In this document: in pieces, positions 34,278 through 42,269 of the stretch
How the letters are laid out: each line of letters begins with the position of its first letter
Numbering within the stretch: the stretch's first letter is position 1
Source of the DNA: Algibacter lectus
Lineage (GTDB): Bacteria; Bacteroidota; Bacteroidia; Flavobacteriales; Flavobacteriaceae
NCBI RefSeq assembly: GCF_900112395.1
Contig: NZ_FOLN01000008.1
Location: 124,001-188,000, forward strand
Length of the DNA stretch: 64,000 nucleotides
Direction of reading: 5' to 3'
Notes under the pieces: model-generated
Databases searched by the model: none
What the model was told of the DNA's origin: nothing
The model's input: only the letters and a program-made list of their open reading frames with translations
Translations under genes and position numbers: made by a program

Positions 34278-34646
34278 TTACGCTTCTCGGTTTACTAAAT
34301 CTATTGAAAAAGCTGGGGTGCAAATAGCAATATATTCGCAAACTTCGGTAAATGGATTAGAGTATTGTACTCTAGTATTGCGTTCAATTTTTATAGATTG
34401 TCCCGCTTCTAAAACAATAGTTTCGCTATCGATAATAAATTGTTTTTTACCACTAATAATAAAGGTAAATTCATCGAATTCTGGAGTTTGAAAAGGCTCA
34501 CTCCAACCTGCAGGGGCTTTCATGTGTGCAATGCTGATGTCTTTATTGCCATCGGTTGTGTTTCCAAAATGCTCTTTAATGATTTTGCCATCGGTTGTTG
34601 GTACAATAAAGGGATTGGCTTGAATGGTATATTTTTTTTTAGACAT
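34278..34646 (-). CDS. Cupin domain protein
   Basis: This 122-aa protein is a single cupin beta-barrel. It includes GWSEPFQTPEFDEFTFIISGKKQFI and ESETIVLEAGQSIKIERNTRVQYSNP-like strands (sequence DSETIVLEAGQSIKIE). The usual metal-binding His pairs are mostly replaced, so metal binding is doubtful. The function is unknown. It precedes the alpha/beta hydrolase by 6 bp and is divergent from lipB. Confidence 0.8.
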   Translation of the reverse strand: MSKKKYTIQANPFIVPTTDGKIIKEHFGNTTDGNKDISIAHMKAPAGWSEPFQTPEFDEFTFIISGKKQFIIDSETIVLEAGQSIKIERNTRVQYSNPFTEVCEYIAICTPAFSIDLVNREA

Positions 34647-34707
34647 ATCTTTAATTTTACTTTTGTCTTATTGCTGTTTTACGTTAATCTTTCTCCTTAA
34701 AATATTG

Positions 34708-34715
34708 TAATTTTG
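34708..34715 (+). promoter_or_regulatory. -7 promoter motif TAATTTTG for lipB
   Basis: TAATTTTG is an exact TANNTTTG match. It contains the in-frame TTG at 34713, ruling that codon out as a start and favouring ATG 34722. Confidence 0.55.
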
Positions 34716-34721
34716 CAGCCT

Positions 34722-35420
34722 ATGAATAAGCAAATTGAACTGCAGGATTTAGGCTATAAAGATTATAAAGATACTTGGGATTACCAAGAGGCTTTGTTTA
34801 AGGGTATTGTTGATGCAAAAATAAAGAATAGGAGAGAGGAAACCGCTCTAAAAACCAAAAACTATTTTTTGTTTGTTACGCATCCGCATGTATATACTTT
34901 GGGTAAAAGTGGCGATTTGTCGAACTTGCTTTTAAATGAAGCACAGTTAGCCGAAAAAGGCGCGAGCTTTTATAAAATAAATAGAGGAGGAGATATTACT
35001 TATCATGGTCCAGGGCAAATTGTTGGTTATCCTATTTTAGATTTGGAGAATTTTTTCACCGATATTCATAAATATTTACGCTTTTTAGAAGAAATGATTA
35101 TTTTAACTTTAGCAGAATATGGTTTAAAGGCAGAAAGAAGCCCAGGTGAAACAGGAGTTTGGCTTGATGTTGGAACACCTTTTGCTCGAAAAATATGCGC
35201 TATGGGTGTGCGCGCAAGTCGTTGGGTTACTATGCATGGATTTGCATTAAATGTAAATGCTAATTTGGGATATTTTGATAATATTATACCATGCGGTATT
35301 CGCGGTAAAGCAGTGACATCACTTAATGTAGAGTTGGCTCAAAAAACAGTTGATGAGGTTGAGTTAAAAGAGAAATTACTAAAACATTTTAAAGCTCTTT
35401 TTGAAGCTGAATTTGTTTAA
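34722..35420 (+). CDS. lipB: Octanoyltransferase LipB
   Basis: LipB moves octanoyl from acyl carrier protein to lipoyl domains, the first step in lipoate attachment. The 232-aa protein has YKINRGGDITYHGPGQIVGYPILDL, the acyl-binding loop, with the catalytic Lys in CAMGVRASRWVTMHGFALN expected nearby and the Cys in NIIPCGIRGKAVTSL. The E2 subunit that needs lipoylation is encoded in this window (42270). The start at ATG 34722 is set by the promoter box. Confidence 0.95.
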   Translation: MNKQIELQDLGYKDYKDTWDYQEALFKGIVDAKIKNRREETALKTKNYFLFVTHPHVYTLGKSGDLSNLLLNEAQLAEKGASFYKINRGGDITYHGPGQIVGYPILDLENFFTDIHKYLRFLEEMIILTLAEYGLKAERSPGETGVWLDVGTPFARKICAMGVRASRWVTMHGFALNVNANLGYFDNIIPCGIRGKAVTSLNVELAQKTVDEVELKEKLLKHFKALFEAEFV

Positions 35421-35473
35421 AAAGAATCGCGATTATTTAAATAATAAATTGTTTTTACTTTAAAAAATTAAAT

Positions 35474-37498
35474 TTGATATCACCAGCATCCATAGATTTA
35501 GTATTTGAAACCGCCCGAGTAGAGGAGGTTATTGGCGATTTTGTAAACTTAAAAAAAGCAGGAAGTAATTTTAAAGGGTTAAGCCCTTTTAGTGACGAGC
35601 GCTCGCCAAGTTTTGTGGTATCGCCAGTGAAGCAAATCTGGAAAGATTTTTCAACAGGAAAAGGCGGTACATCTGTGTCTTTTTTAATGGAGCATGAGCA
35701 TTTTACTTATCCGGAAGCGATAAAATATTTAGCAAAAAAATATAATATCGAAATAGAAGAAACCGAGCAATCTAATGAACAAAAAGAGCAGGCTAATGAG
35801 CGTGAAAGTTTGTATTTGGTTAGTGAATTCGCAAACACCTACTTTCAGAAAATTCTTCATAAAACAGACCAAGGAAAATCTATTGGTTTAAGTTATTTTA
35901 AAGAGCGCGGTTTTACAGAAGAAACTATTAAAAAATTCGATTTAGGATATTCGCTAAACGAATGGCAAGGTTTTACCGATGAGGCTTTGAAACAAGGCTA
36001 TAATATCGATTATTTAGCAAAAACAGGGTTAACCATTGTTAAAGGAGATAAGCGTTTCGATCGTTTTAAAGGTCGTGTGTTGTTTCCTATAAAAAGTATG
36101 AGTGGCCGTGTGTTAGGTTTTGGTGGTCGTATTTTGGTGCTTGATAAAAAAGCAGCGAAGTATATGAATTCGCCAGAAAGTGATATCTACCATAAAAGTA
36201 AGGTGTTGTATGGTATTTATCATGCTAAGCAAAGTATTGCAAAAGAAGATAACTGTTATTTGGTTGAGGGTTATACCGATGTGATTCAGTTTCATCAAAC
36301 AGGTATAACAAATGTTGTGGCATCTTCTGGTACGGCATTAACACCAGATCAAATTAGATTAATAAATAGGCTTACCAAAAATATTACGGTCCTTTTTGAT
36401 GGGGATGCAGCAGGTATGCGAGCGTCGCTACGTGGTATCGATTTAATTTTAGAGCAAGGCATGAACGTTAAGGTGTGTACCTTCCCAGAAGGTGAAGATC
36501 CTGATAGTTTTGCAAAACAAAATACATTAGAGGAAGTTTCTACATATTTAACTGAAAATGCTAAAGATTTTATTCAATTTAAAGCATCTATTTTATTCGA
36601 AGAATCTAAAAACGATCCGATTAAAAAAGCAGATACGGTTAGAGATATTGTAAATAGTATTTCTAAAATTCCAGACCAGATAAAGAAGGAAATTTACATT
36701 CAAGAATGTGCGCGTATCATGGATATGAGTGAATCTGTATTATTCAGCACACTTGCGCAAATTAATAGTAAAACAGCCAAAGATAATAGCTCGAAGCCAG
36801 CAACTAATAAACAGAATTATAACATGGATCCGAATATGGATCCAAATCAAGACCCAAGAGAAGGTCCTCCGGATAATTATCCGTTTGAGGTGATTACAAA
36901 TAAAGAGCCTGTAAAAAAAGTAGATGTTCAGTATCTTTTAGAACGAAAGATTATTGAAGTGCTTCTGCTTTATGGTAATGAGGTAGAGGAGTTTGAAGAT
37001 TTAGTTTTGAAAGAAAATGAAAAAGGCGATTTGGTTTTAGAACCTGTTGTGCATGAGGCAAAAGTATTCGAAAAGGTGTTTTTAGATTTGCAGGATGATG
37101 AAATGGAGTTTACAAATACACAATTTAAGGAGCTTTATTACACCATTATTGATAGATTAAATCAGGATACGAAGTTTGAGTTAAAGACCTTCATCAATAC
37201 CGTAAGTACAGATATGTCTAGCGAAATTACTACTATTTTAATGGATGATGATCGCTATGCGCTAGACGATTGGAATAGAATGAATATTTTTCCGAAGGAG
37301 AAAAAAATGAGTATAGCACAACTAGTAAGCGAGACCATACTTAATTTGCGTTGCTTTTTAATAGATCAAAAAGTAAAAGAGTTTCAACAAGAAACGTTGC
37401 AAAATAAAAAAGACTCGAATAGAAACATACTAGAAGAAGTAAGAGACTATTCGGGTCTTAAAATGTTGTTATCTCGAAAATTAAACCGCGTACTATAG
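35474..37498 (+). CDS. dnaG: DNA primase DnaG with degenerate zinc-binding domain
   Basis: DnaG makes RNA primers at the replication fork. The 674-aa protein starts at TTG 35474 (MISPASIDLVFETARVEEVI, the family start). The N-terminal domain keeps its shape, but the four zinc ligands are replaced: Ser37, Ser40, Asp58 and Thr61 stand where Cys, His, Cys and Cys are usual. The TOPRIM core is intact (YLVEGYTDVIQFHQTG, VASSGTALT, LFDGDAAGMRAS). A Gln/Asn/Pro linker (MDPNMDPNQDPREGPP) leads to the helicase-binding C-terminal part. Its stop overlaps that of the convergent regulator gene. Confidence 0.95.
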   Translation: MISPASIDLVFETARVEEVIGDFVNLKKAGSNFKGLSPFSDERSPSFVVSPVKQIWKDFSTGKGGTSVSFLMEHEHFTYPEAIKYLAKKYNIEIEETEQSNEQKEQANERESLYLVSEFANTYFQKILHKTDQGKSIGLSYFKERGFTEETIKKFDLGYSLNEWQGFTDEALKQGYNIDYLAKTGLTIVKGDKRFDRFKGRVLFPIKSMSGRVLGFGGRILVLDKKAAKYMNSPESDIYHKSKVLYGIYHAKQSIAKEDNCYLVEGYTDVIQFHQTGITNVVASSGTALTPDQIRLINRLTKNITVLFDGDAAGMRASLRGIDLILEQGMNVKVCTFPEGEDPDSFAKQNTLEEVSTYLTENAKDFIQFKASILFEESKNDPIKKADTVRDIVNSISKIPDQIKKEIYIQECARIMDMSESVLFSTLAQINSKTAKDNSSKPATNKQNYNMDPNMDPNQDPREGPPDNYPFEVITNKEPVKKVDVQYLLERKIIEVLLLYGNEVEEFEDLVLKENEKGDLVLEPVVHEAKVFEKVFLDLQDDEMEFTNTQFKELYYTIIDRLNQDTKFELKTFINTVSTDMSSEITTILMDDDRYALDDWNRMNIFPKEKKMSIAQLVSETILNLRCFLIDQKVKEFQQETLQNKKDSNRNILEEVRDYSGLKMLLSRKLNRVL

Positions 37499-38125
37499 GT
37501 GTTCTGCTAGTTTCGCTTGGTTAACTAAATCAATAAGGTTTGTTACTTTAAGCTTACGCATTAAACGCGCTTTGTAAGTACTTACTGTTTTTTCGTTAAT
37601 GTCTAATTCTTTAGAGATTTCTTTGTTTTTTCTACCGATAGTTAAAAGCTTTAAAACTTCAGCTTCTCTAGTGGATAACTTTTTGTAAAACGTTCCAGAG
37701 CCTTTATTCACTCTGTTCCCAAACGCTAGTTGTTGGGTTAGGTCATTACTTAAATAAATACCACCATCGTAAACTTTTAAAATAGCTTCGTTGATAGTAA
37801 TCACATTTACAGATTTATGGATAAATCCAGAAGCTCCTGCTTTAATAGCATTTATAGCATAAACTTCTTCAGGTTCACCGCTAAAAATCACGGTTTTAAT
37901 GTCGGGGAAATCATTTTTTAAATAACGTAAAAGGGTTAAACCATTAAGCTTAGGGAAATCAGCTTCAGTTAAAATAATGTCCACTTCGTTTTTTCTAATG
38001 AAATCTAAGATGTCATTTCCATCTTGTAAACTTCCAACAATTTCGATGTTTGGTGAGGCAGAAAAAAGCACCTCTAGTCCCTTCCTAGTAATAGGATGGT
38101 TGTCTGCTATTAATAATTTTATCAT
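37493..38125 (-). CDS. NarL/LuxR-type response regulator with Glu at the phosphorylation site
   Basis: This 210-aa protein has a receiver domain (LLIADNHPITRKGLEVLF) and a C-terminal LuxR helix-turn-helix (LSTREAEVLKLLTIGRKNKEISKELDINEKTVSTYKARLMRKL). In the receiver the phospho-acceptor Asp is replaced by Glu54 (LTEADFPKLNG), and the acidic pair is Asp-Asn rather than Asp-Asp. The conserved Lys (FIHKS) remains. No histidine kinase gene is adjacent. ATG 38125 begins at the conserved part; ATG 38143 upstream is also possible. The stop shares the palindrome CTATAG with dnaG. Confidence 0.88.
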   Translation of the reverse strand: MIKLLIADNHPITRKGLEVLFSASPNIEIVGSLQDGNDILDFIRKNEVDIILTEADFPKLNGLTLLRYLKNDFPDIKTVIFSGEPEEVYAINAIKAGASGFIHKSVNVITINEAILKVYDGGIYLSNDLTQQLAFGNRVNKGSGTFYKKLSTREAEVLKLLTIGRKNKEISKELDINEKTVSTYKARLMRKLKVTNLIDLVNQAKLAEHL

Positions 38126-38225
38126 AATTTTCCGAGCTTTCATTGTAAAGGGTTGAGAGAATATACTACTTGAAAGAAAAAAGCTCGGGGGCTAAAGTAT
38201 GAGTTTTTTACGTATTTTACAAAAA

Positions 38226-39014
38226 TTACATCAAATTATCAGGAATATCACAGATTGGGATGGCAATCATTTTGTGTTTATTACTAGAATTAAATCTTTT
38301 GTAAATTTTAAAAACTTCAAGCTCGCGTCCAGAAAATTCTGCAGCTGTTTTGCCAGCTTCATCCATGGACATTGCCCATTCTAACTCGGGATACGAGGCT
38401 CCAATTTGATCTTCATCACTTCTTGTATCTCCAAAAAGCCCGTCGCTAGGAGCAGCTTTCATAATAGATTCTGGAACTTCTAAAAACTCACCAATTTCGT
38501 AAACTTGAGATTTTAATAAATCTGCGATTGGACTTAAATCTACACCTCCATCGCCGTATTTTGTGTAAAAACCAACACCAAAATCTTCAACTTTATTACC
38601 TGTTCCTGCAACTAATAGTTTATAAAGTCCGGCATAATAGTATAAAGTGGTCATGCGTAAACGTGCTCTCGTATTGGCTAGTGCCATATCGACTGTAGCT
38701 TTATCTCCGTCGAAAAACAATTCAGATTTAAAAGACTCAAATACTGGCGTTAAATCGGTTCTTGTATCGCTAACATTATCAAAGCGTTTAGAAAGTTGTG
38801 CAATATGTTCTTGTGCACGAGTAACGTGGCTTTCGGCTTGGTGTATTGGCATTTCAATACATAAAACGTTTAATCCAGTTTTGGCGCATAATGTCGAGGC
38901 AACTGCCGAGTCTATTCCGCCAGAAACACCTATTACAAAACCGTTTACTCCAGCTTTTGTTGCATAATCTTTTAACCAATTTACAATATAATCTACTACT
39001 TTTTCTGTTTGCAT
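38226..39014 (-). CDS. nadE: NH3-dependent NAD+ synthetase
   Basis: NadE amidates nicotinic acid adenine dinucleotide to NAD using ATP and ammonia. The 262-aa length marks the short, ammonia-using form without a glutaminase domain. The PP-loop FVIGVSGGIDSAVAST is clear, as are the Mg-binding GTGNKVEDFGVGFYTKYGDGGVD and the C-terminal SSNKHK. I chose ATG 39014 (MQTEKVVDYIVNW) because the upstream part of the frame overlaps a -7 promoter motif. Confidence 0.95.
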   Translation of the reverse strand: MQTEKVVDYIVNWLKDYATKAGVNGFVIGVSGGIDSAVASTLCAKTGLNVLCIEMPIHQAESHVTRAQEHIAQLSKRFDNVSDTRTDLTPVFESFKSELFFDGDKATVDMALANTRARLRMTTLYYYAGLYKLLVAGTGNKVEDFGVGFYTKYGDGGVDLSPIADLLKSQVYEIGEFLEVPESIMKAAPSDGLFGDTRSDEDQIGASYPELEWAMSMDEAGKTAAEFSGRELEVFKIYKRFNSSNKHKMIAIPICDIPDNLM

Positions 39015-39053
39015 TTTAGAAGAGTTTTGATATAAGAATACTACCTTTGCCAA

Positions 39054-39061
39054 CAAAAATA
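39054..39061 (-). promoter_or_regulatory. -7 promoter motif TATTTTTG for nadE
   Basis: On the minus strand this reads TATTTTTG, an exact consensus match 40 bp before the chosen nadE start. It lies in the divergent nadE/gldB gap. Confidence 0.5.
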
Positions 39062-39107
39062 CTGTAATCACTCAATTAATAAAAATTTAAAACGTTTAAG
39101 TTTTAGT

Positions 39108-40073
39108 ATGAAACAACTGTCATTAATAATCCTTGTTGCTATTTGTGTTTTTTCTTGTAAAAAGAAAAGTGATGTAGAATTGGCATTGGAGAACAACAAG
39201 ATAGATATTTCTGTAGAACGCTTCGATCAGTTTTTTGCACAAACTAATCTCGAAGAATTGCCTAAATTAAAAAAGGCTTATCCGTTCATGTTTCCGGCAG
39301 CTATACCAGATTCTATTTGGATAGAAAAAGTGAACGATACTTTGCAACAGGAGTTAAGTGGTGAGGTTGATAAGGTGTTTGTCAATTATCAAAACACGGA
39401 AGAAGATCTAGAGGAATTGCTAAGTTATATTCATTATTATTTTCCTGAATTTAATACGCCACGAGTTATAACTACAACTAGTAATGTAGATTATAGAAAC
39501 CGAGTAATTGTTACCGATACTATTGTTTTGGTGGCTCTAGATGCCTACTTAGGGAAAGATCATTATTTTTATCAAAGTATTCCAAAATACATTTCGGAAG
39601 ATTTAAGGAAAGAACAGATTGTTGTAGATGTTGCTGAAGAATATGCTAAGAAACATGTTTTTCAACCGGAAAGAAAAACACTTTTAGATGAAATGATCTA
39701 TTTTGGTAAAATTCTATATTTTAAAGATCAGGTTATTCCTTTTAAGTTAGAAAACGAACGAATAAGCTACACTCAAGACGAGTTAACTTGGGTTAAAAAT
39801 AACGAAAGTTCTGTTTGGCAATATTTTGTAGAACGTGAATTATTATACAGTACAAATTCTAAATTACCTAACCGTTTTATAAACCCAGCTCCATTTTCTA
39901 AATTTTATTTAGAAGGCATAGATGGCGAATCTCCCGGGAAGATCGGGCAGTACATAGGTTGGCAAATAGTGAGAGCATACATGGATAACAACGACACATC
40001 TTTTAAAGATATGTTGATTATGAATGCCGAAGAACTCTTTAATAAATCAAAATTTAAACCAAAAAAAAAGTAA
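39108..40073 (+). CDS. gldB: Gliding motility lipoprotein GldB
   Basis: GldB is an envelope lipoprotein required for gliding in flavobacteria and is linked to the T9SS machinery. The 321-aa protein has a lipobox (VAICVFSCKKKS), then the GldB domain beginning ISVERFDQFFAQTN, and ends in a Lys-rich tail. The sequence FLEGIDGESPGKIGQYIGWQIVRAYM-like region (YLEGIDGESPGKIGQYIGWQ) is a good family marker. Its stop overlaps the gldC start by 1 bp, so the two are coupled. Confidence 0.93.
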   Translation: MKQLSLIILVAICVFSCKKKSDVELALENNKIDISVERFDQFFAQTNLEELPKLKKAYPFMFPAAIPDSIWIEKVNDTLQQELSGEVDKVFVNYQNTEEDLEELLSYIHYYFPEFNTPRVITTTSNVDYRNRVIVTDTIVLVALDAYLGKDHYFYQSIPKYISEDLRKEQIVVDVAEEYAKKHVFQPERKTLLDEMIYFGKILYFKDQVIPFKLENERISYTQDELTWVKNNESSVWQYFVERELLYSTNSKLPNRFINPAPFSKFYLEGIDGESPGKIGQYIGWQIVRAYMDNNDTSFKDMLIMNAEELFNKSKFKPKKK

Positions 40074-40405
40074 TGGCTAATATAAAATCTAAAATTGAAT
40101 TAAATGTGGAGTTAGATGAAAATCGAGTTCCAGAAAAATTACATTGGACAGCCCAAGATGGAGGTATTTCAAATGCTGAAGCTAAAGCCATGATGCTATC
40201 GGTTTGGGATTCTAAAACCCAAGAAAGTTTACGTATTGACCTTTGGACAAAAGATATGCCTGTAGATGAGATGAAAGTCTTTTTTCATCAAACACTTGTG
40301 GCTATGAGTAACACATTTAATCGTGCTACGCAAGATGAAAAAATGACAGCAACCATGAAGGATTTCTGTGATTATTTTGCTGAGAAATTAGAGATTAAAA
40401 AATAG
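40073..40405 (+). CDS. gldC: Gliding motility protein GldC
   Basis: GldC is a small cytosolic protein that enhances gliding. The 110-aa sequence (IELNVELDENRVPEKLHWTA, then AKAMMLSVWDSKTQESLRIDLWTK) matches the family. Its ATG overlaps the gldB TAA (TAATG), a typical coupled arrangement. About 210 bp of AT-rich DNA without a recognisable signal follow before cdd. Confidence 0.93.
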   Translation: MANIKSKIELNVELDENRVPEKLHWTAQDGGISNAEAKAMMLSVWDSKTQESLRIDLWTKDMPVDEMKVFFHQTLVAMSNTFNRATQDEKMTATMKDFCDYFAEKLEIKK

Positions 40406-40618
40406 TTTTTCACGCATATTCGAAATTTTTAATTTCTTTTTACGTCACAAAGTAGCGGTGTAAATTGAAAAAAAATAACGGCTTTAGTTGTAGATATCAA
40501 CTTTTAGCTTACATTGTTGCGTTCAAAACTTTAGATTTTTCAATATTTAAGATGAAATTTAAAACAACTTTTTAAAGCTTCTAAAATTGAAAAGCTAGTT
40601 ATACTAATAAAAAAACAT

Positions 40619-41101
40619 ATGAAAGAAGTAAAGATAGAATCCACCTTATACGTTTATGATGATTTAAATGAAACACCTGATGATGTTGTTGCATTAATGG
40701 CAAAAGCTATAGAAGCTCGAGATAAAGCTTATGCGCCATATTCTAAATTTCATGTGGGCACTGCCATACTTTTGGATAATAATGAAATAATTACAGGTAG
40801 TAATCAGGAAAACGCATCATATCCGTCAGGTTTGTGTGCTGAGCGTACAGCAATATATTATGCAGGAGCAAAATATCCAGAAGCAAAAATTGTACGTATG
40901 GCTATAACGGCGGGTTCAAAAGTAAAAACAACGTTATCACCAATTCCGCCATGTGGAGCTTGTCGTCAATCTATTGCCGAATATGAGGTAAAACAAGATA
41001 GCCCAATAGAGATTTATTTTATGGGCGAAACAGGTAAAGTGGCTAAGTCGAATTCATTGGCTAATTTATTGCCTTTAGGTTTTGATAAATCAGCACTTTA
41101 G
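40619..41101 (+). CDS. cdd: Cytidine deaminase
   Basis: Cdd deaminates cytidine and deoxycytidine in pyrimidine salvage. The 160-aa protein has the zinc-dependent motifs CAERTAIYYAGAKYP (Cys, Glu) and PPCGACRQSIAEYE (two zinc Cys), and the substrate-binding FHVGTAILLDN. The size is that of the tetrameric form. It is a single gene before the pdhA promoter. Confidence 0.95.
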   Translation: MKEVKIESTLYVYDDLNETPDDVVALMAKAIEARDKAYAPYSKFHVGTAILLDNNEIITGSNQENASYPSGLCAERTAIYYAGAKYPEAKIVRMAITAGSKVKTTLSPIPPCGACRQSIAEYEVKQDSPIEIYFMGETGKVAKSNSLANLLPLGFDKSAL

Positions 41102-41226
41102 ATTTTTAAAAAATCAGTATTCGTTCAAATTATTTGAAGATAATTTAAAGGCGTTCTCAAATTAAGTTTTTTTAATATTTTTTTCACTTTAAGGGCAATG
41201 GGTTTTTACAATTACTTGCAATGTGT

Positions 41227-41234
41227 TACTTTTG
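41227..41234 (+). promoter_or_regulatory. -7 promoter motif TACTTTTG for pdhA
   Basis: TACTTTTG matches TANNTTTG and lies 34 bp before the pdhA ATG. No convincing -33 box is at the usual distance. Confidence 0.5.
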
Positions 41235-41267
41235 TCTTTCGCGAAATAAAAACATTAATACTAGTCG

Positions 41268-42266
41268 ATGCAAAAAATCACAAAAGAGGTTTACCTCAAA
41301 TGGTATGAAGACATGTTATTCTGGAGAAAGTTTGAAGACAAGCTAGCTGCCGTTTACATTCAACAAAAAGTAAGAGGATTTCTTCACTTATACAATGGTC
41401 AAGAAGCTGTTTTAGCAGGTGCTTTGCACGCTATGGATTTGACTAAAGATAAAATGATAACTGCTTATCGTAATCACGTTCAACCTATTGGTATGGGAGT
41501 AGATCCTAAACGTGTTATGGCAGAATTATATGGAAAAGTAACGGGAACGTCTCAAGGTATGGGAGGTTCTATGCATATTTTTTCTAAAGAATTTCGTTTT
41601 TATGGTGGTCACGGTATTGTTGGTGGTCAAATTCCTTTAGGAGCAGGTATTGCATTTGGCGATAAGTATCATGGTAGCGATGCTGTAACTTTATGTTGTT
41701 TTGGTGATGGTGCTGCAAGACAAGGTTCTCTTCACGAAGCATTCAACTTAGCAATGCTTTGGAAATTACCAGTGGTATTTGTTTGTGAAAACAACGGTTA
41801 TGCTATGGGAACTTCAGTAGAAAGAACAGCGAATCATACTGATATCTGGAAATTAGGTTTAGGTTATGACATGCCTTGCGGGCCTGTAGATGGTATGAAC
41901 CCAATTAAAGTTGCTGAAGCTTTTGATGAAGCTATTCAAAGAGGTCGTCGTGGTGATGGTCCAACTTTCTTAGAGTTGAAAACTTACCGTTACAGAGGGC
42001 ACTCAATGAGTGATGCGCAACATTACAGAACAAAAGACGAAGTAAAGGAGTACAAGAAAATAGATCCAATTACGCAAGTAAAAGATGTTATTCTTGAAAA
42101 CAAATATGCTACGGAAGACGATATTAAAATAATCGATAAGCGTGTTAAAGATCGTGTTGCAGAATGTGAAAAATTTGCAGACGAATCTCCATATCCAGAA
42201 AAGCAACAGCTTTACGATATGGTATACGAACAAGAAGATTATCCATTTATACAACACAAAATATAA
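41268..42266 (+). CDS. pdhA: Pyruvate dehydrogenase E1 component, alpha subunit
   Basis: PdhA is the thiamine diphosphate-binding half of E1, which decarboxylates pyruvate. The 332-aa protein has the ThDP motif GDGAARQGSLHEAFNLAMLWKLPVVFVCENN (GDG...NN) and the phosphorylation-loop region YRYRGHSMSDAQHYRT. It is 3 bp upstream of the E2 gene. The E1 beta subunit is not next to it and must be encoded elsewhere, as is usual in flavobacteria in my recollection. Confidence 0.96.
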   Translation: MQKITKEVYLKWYEDMLFWRKFEDKLAAVYIQQKVRGFLHLYNGQEAVLAGALHAMDLTKDKMITAYRNHVQPIGMGVDPKRVMAELYGKVTGTSQGMGGSMHIFSKEFRFYGGHGIVGGQIPLGAGIAFGDKYHGSDAVTLCCFGDGAARQGSLHEAFNLAMLWKLPVVFVCENNGYAMGTSVERTANHTDIWKLGLGYDMPCGPVDGMNPIKVAEAFDEAIQRGRRGDGPTFLELKTYRYRGHSMSDAQHYRTKDEVKEYKKIDPITQVKDVILENKYATEDDIKIIDKRVKDRVAECEKFADESPYPEKQQLYDMVYEQEDYPFIQHKI

Positions 42267-42269
42267 GCT

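Noticed and set aside
40406-40618. Possible small gene or RNA between gldC and cdd
   Set aside because: I found no frame with a start signal, no stable hairpin and no consensus promoter in this AT-rich stretch.
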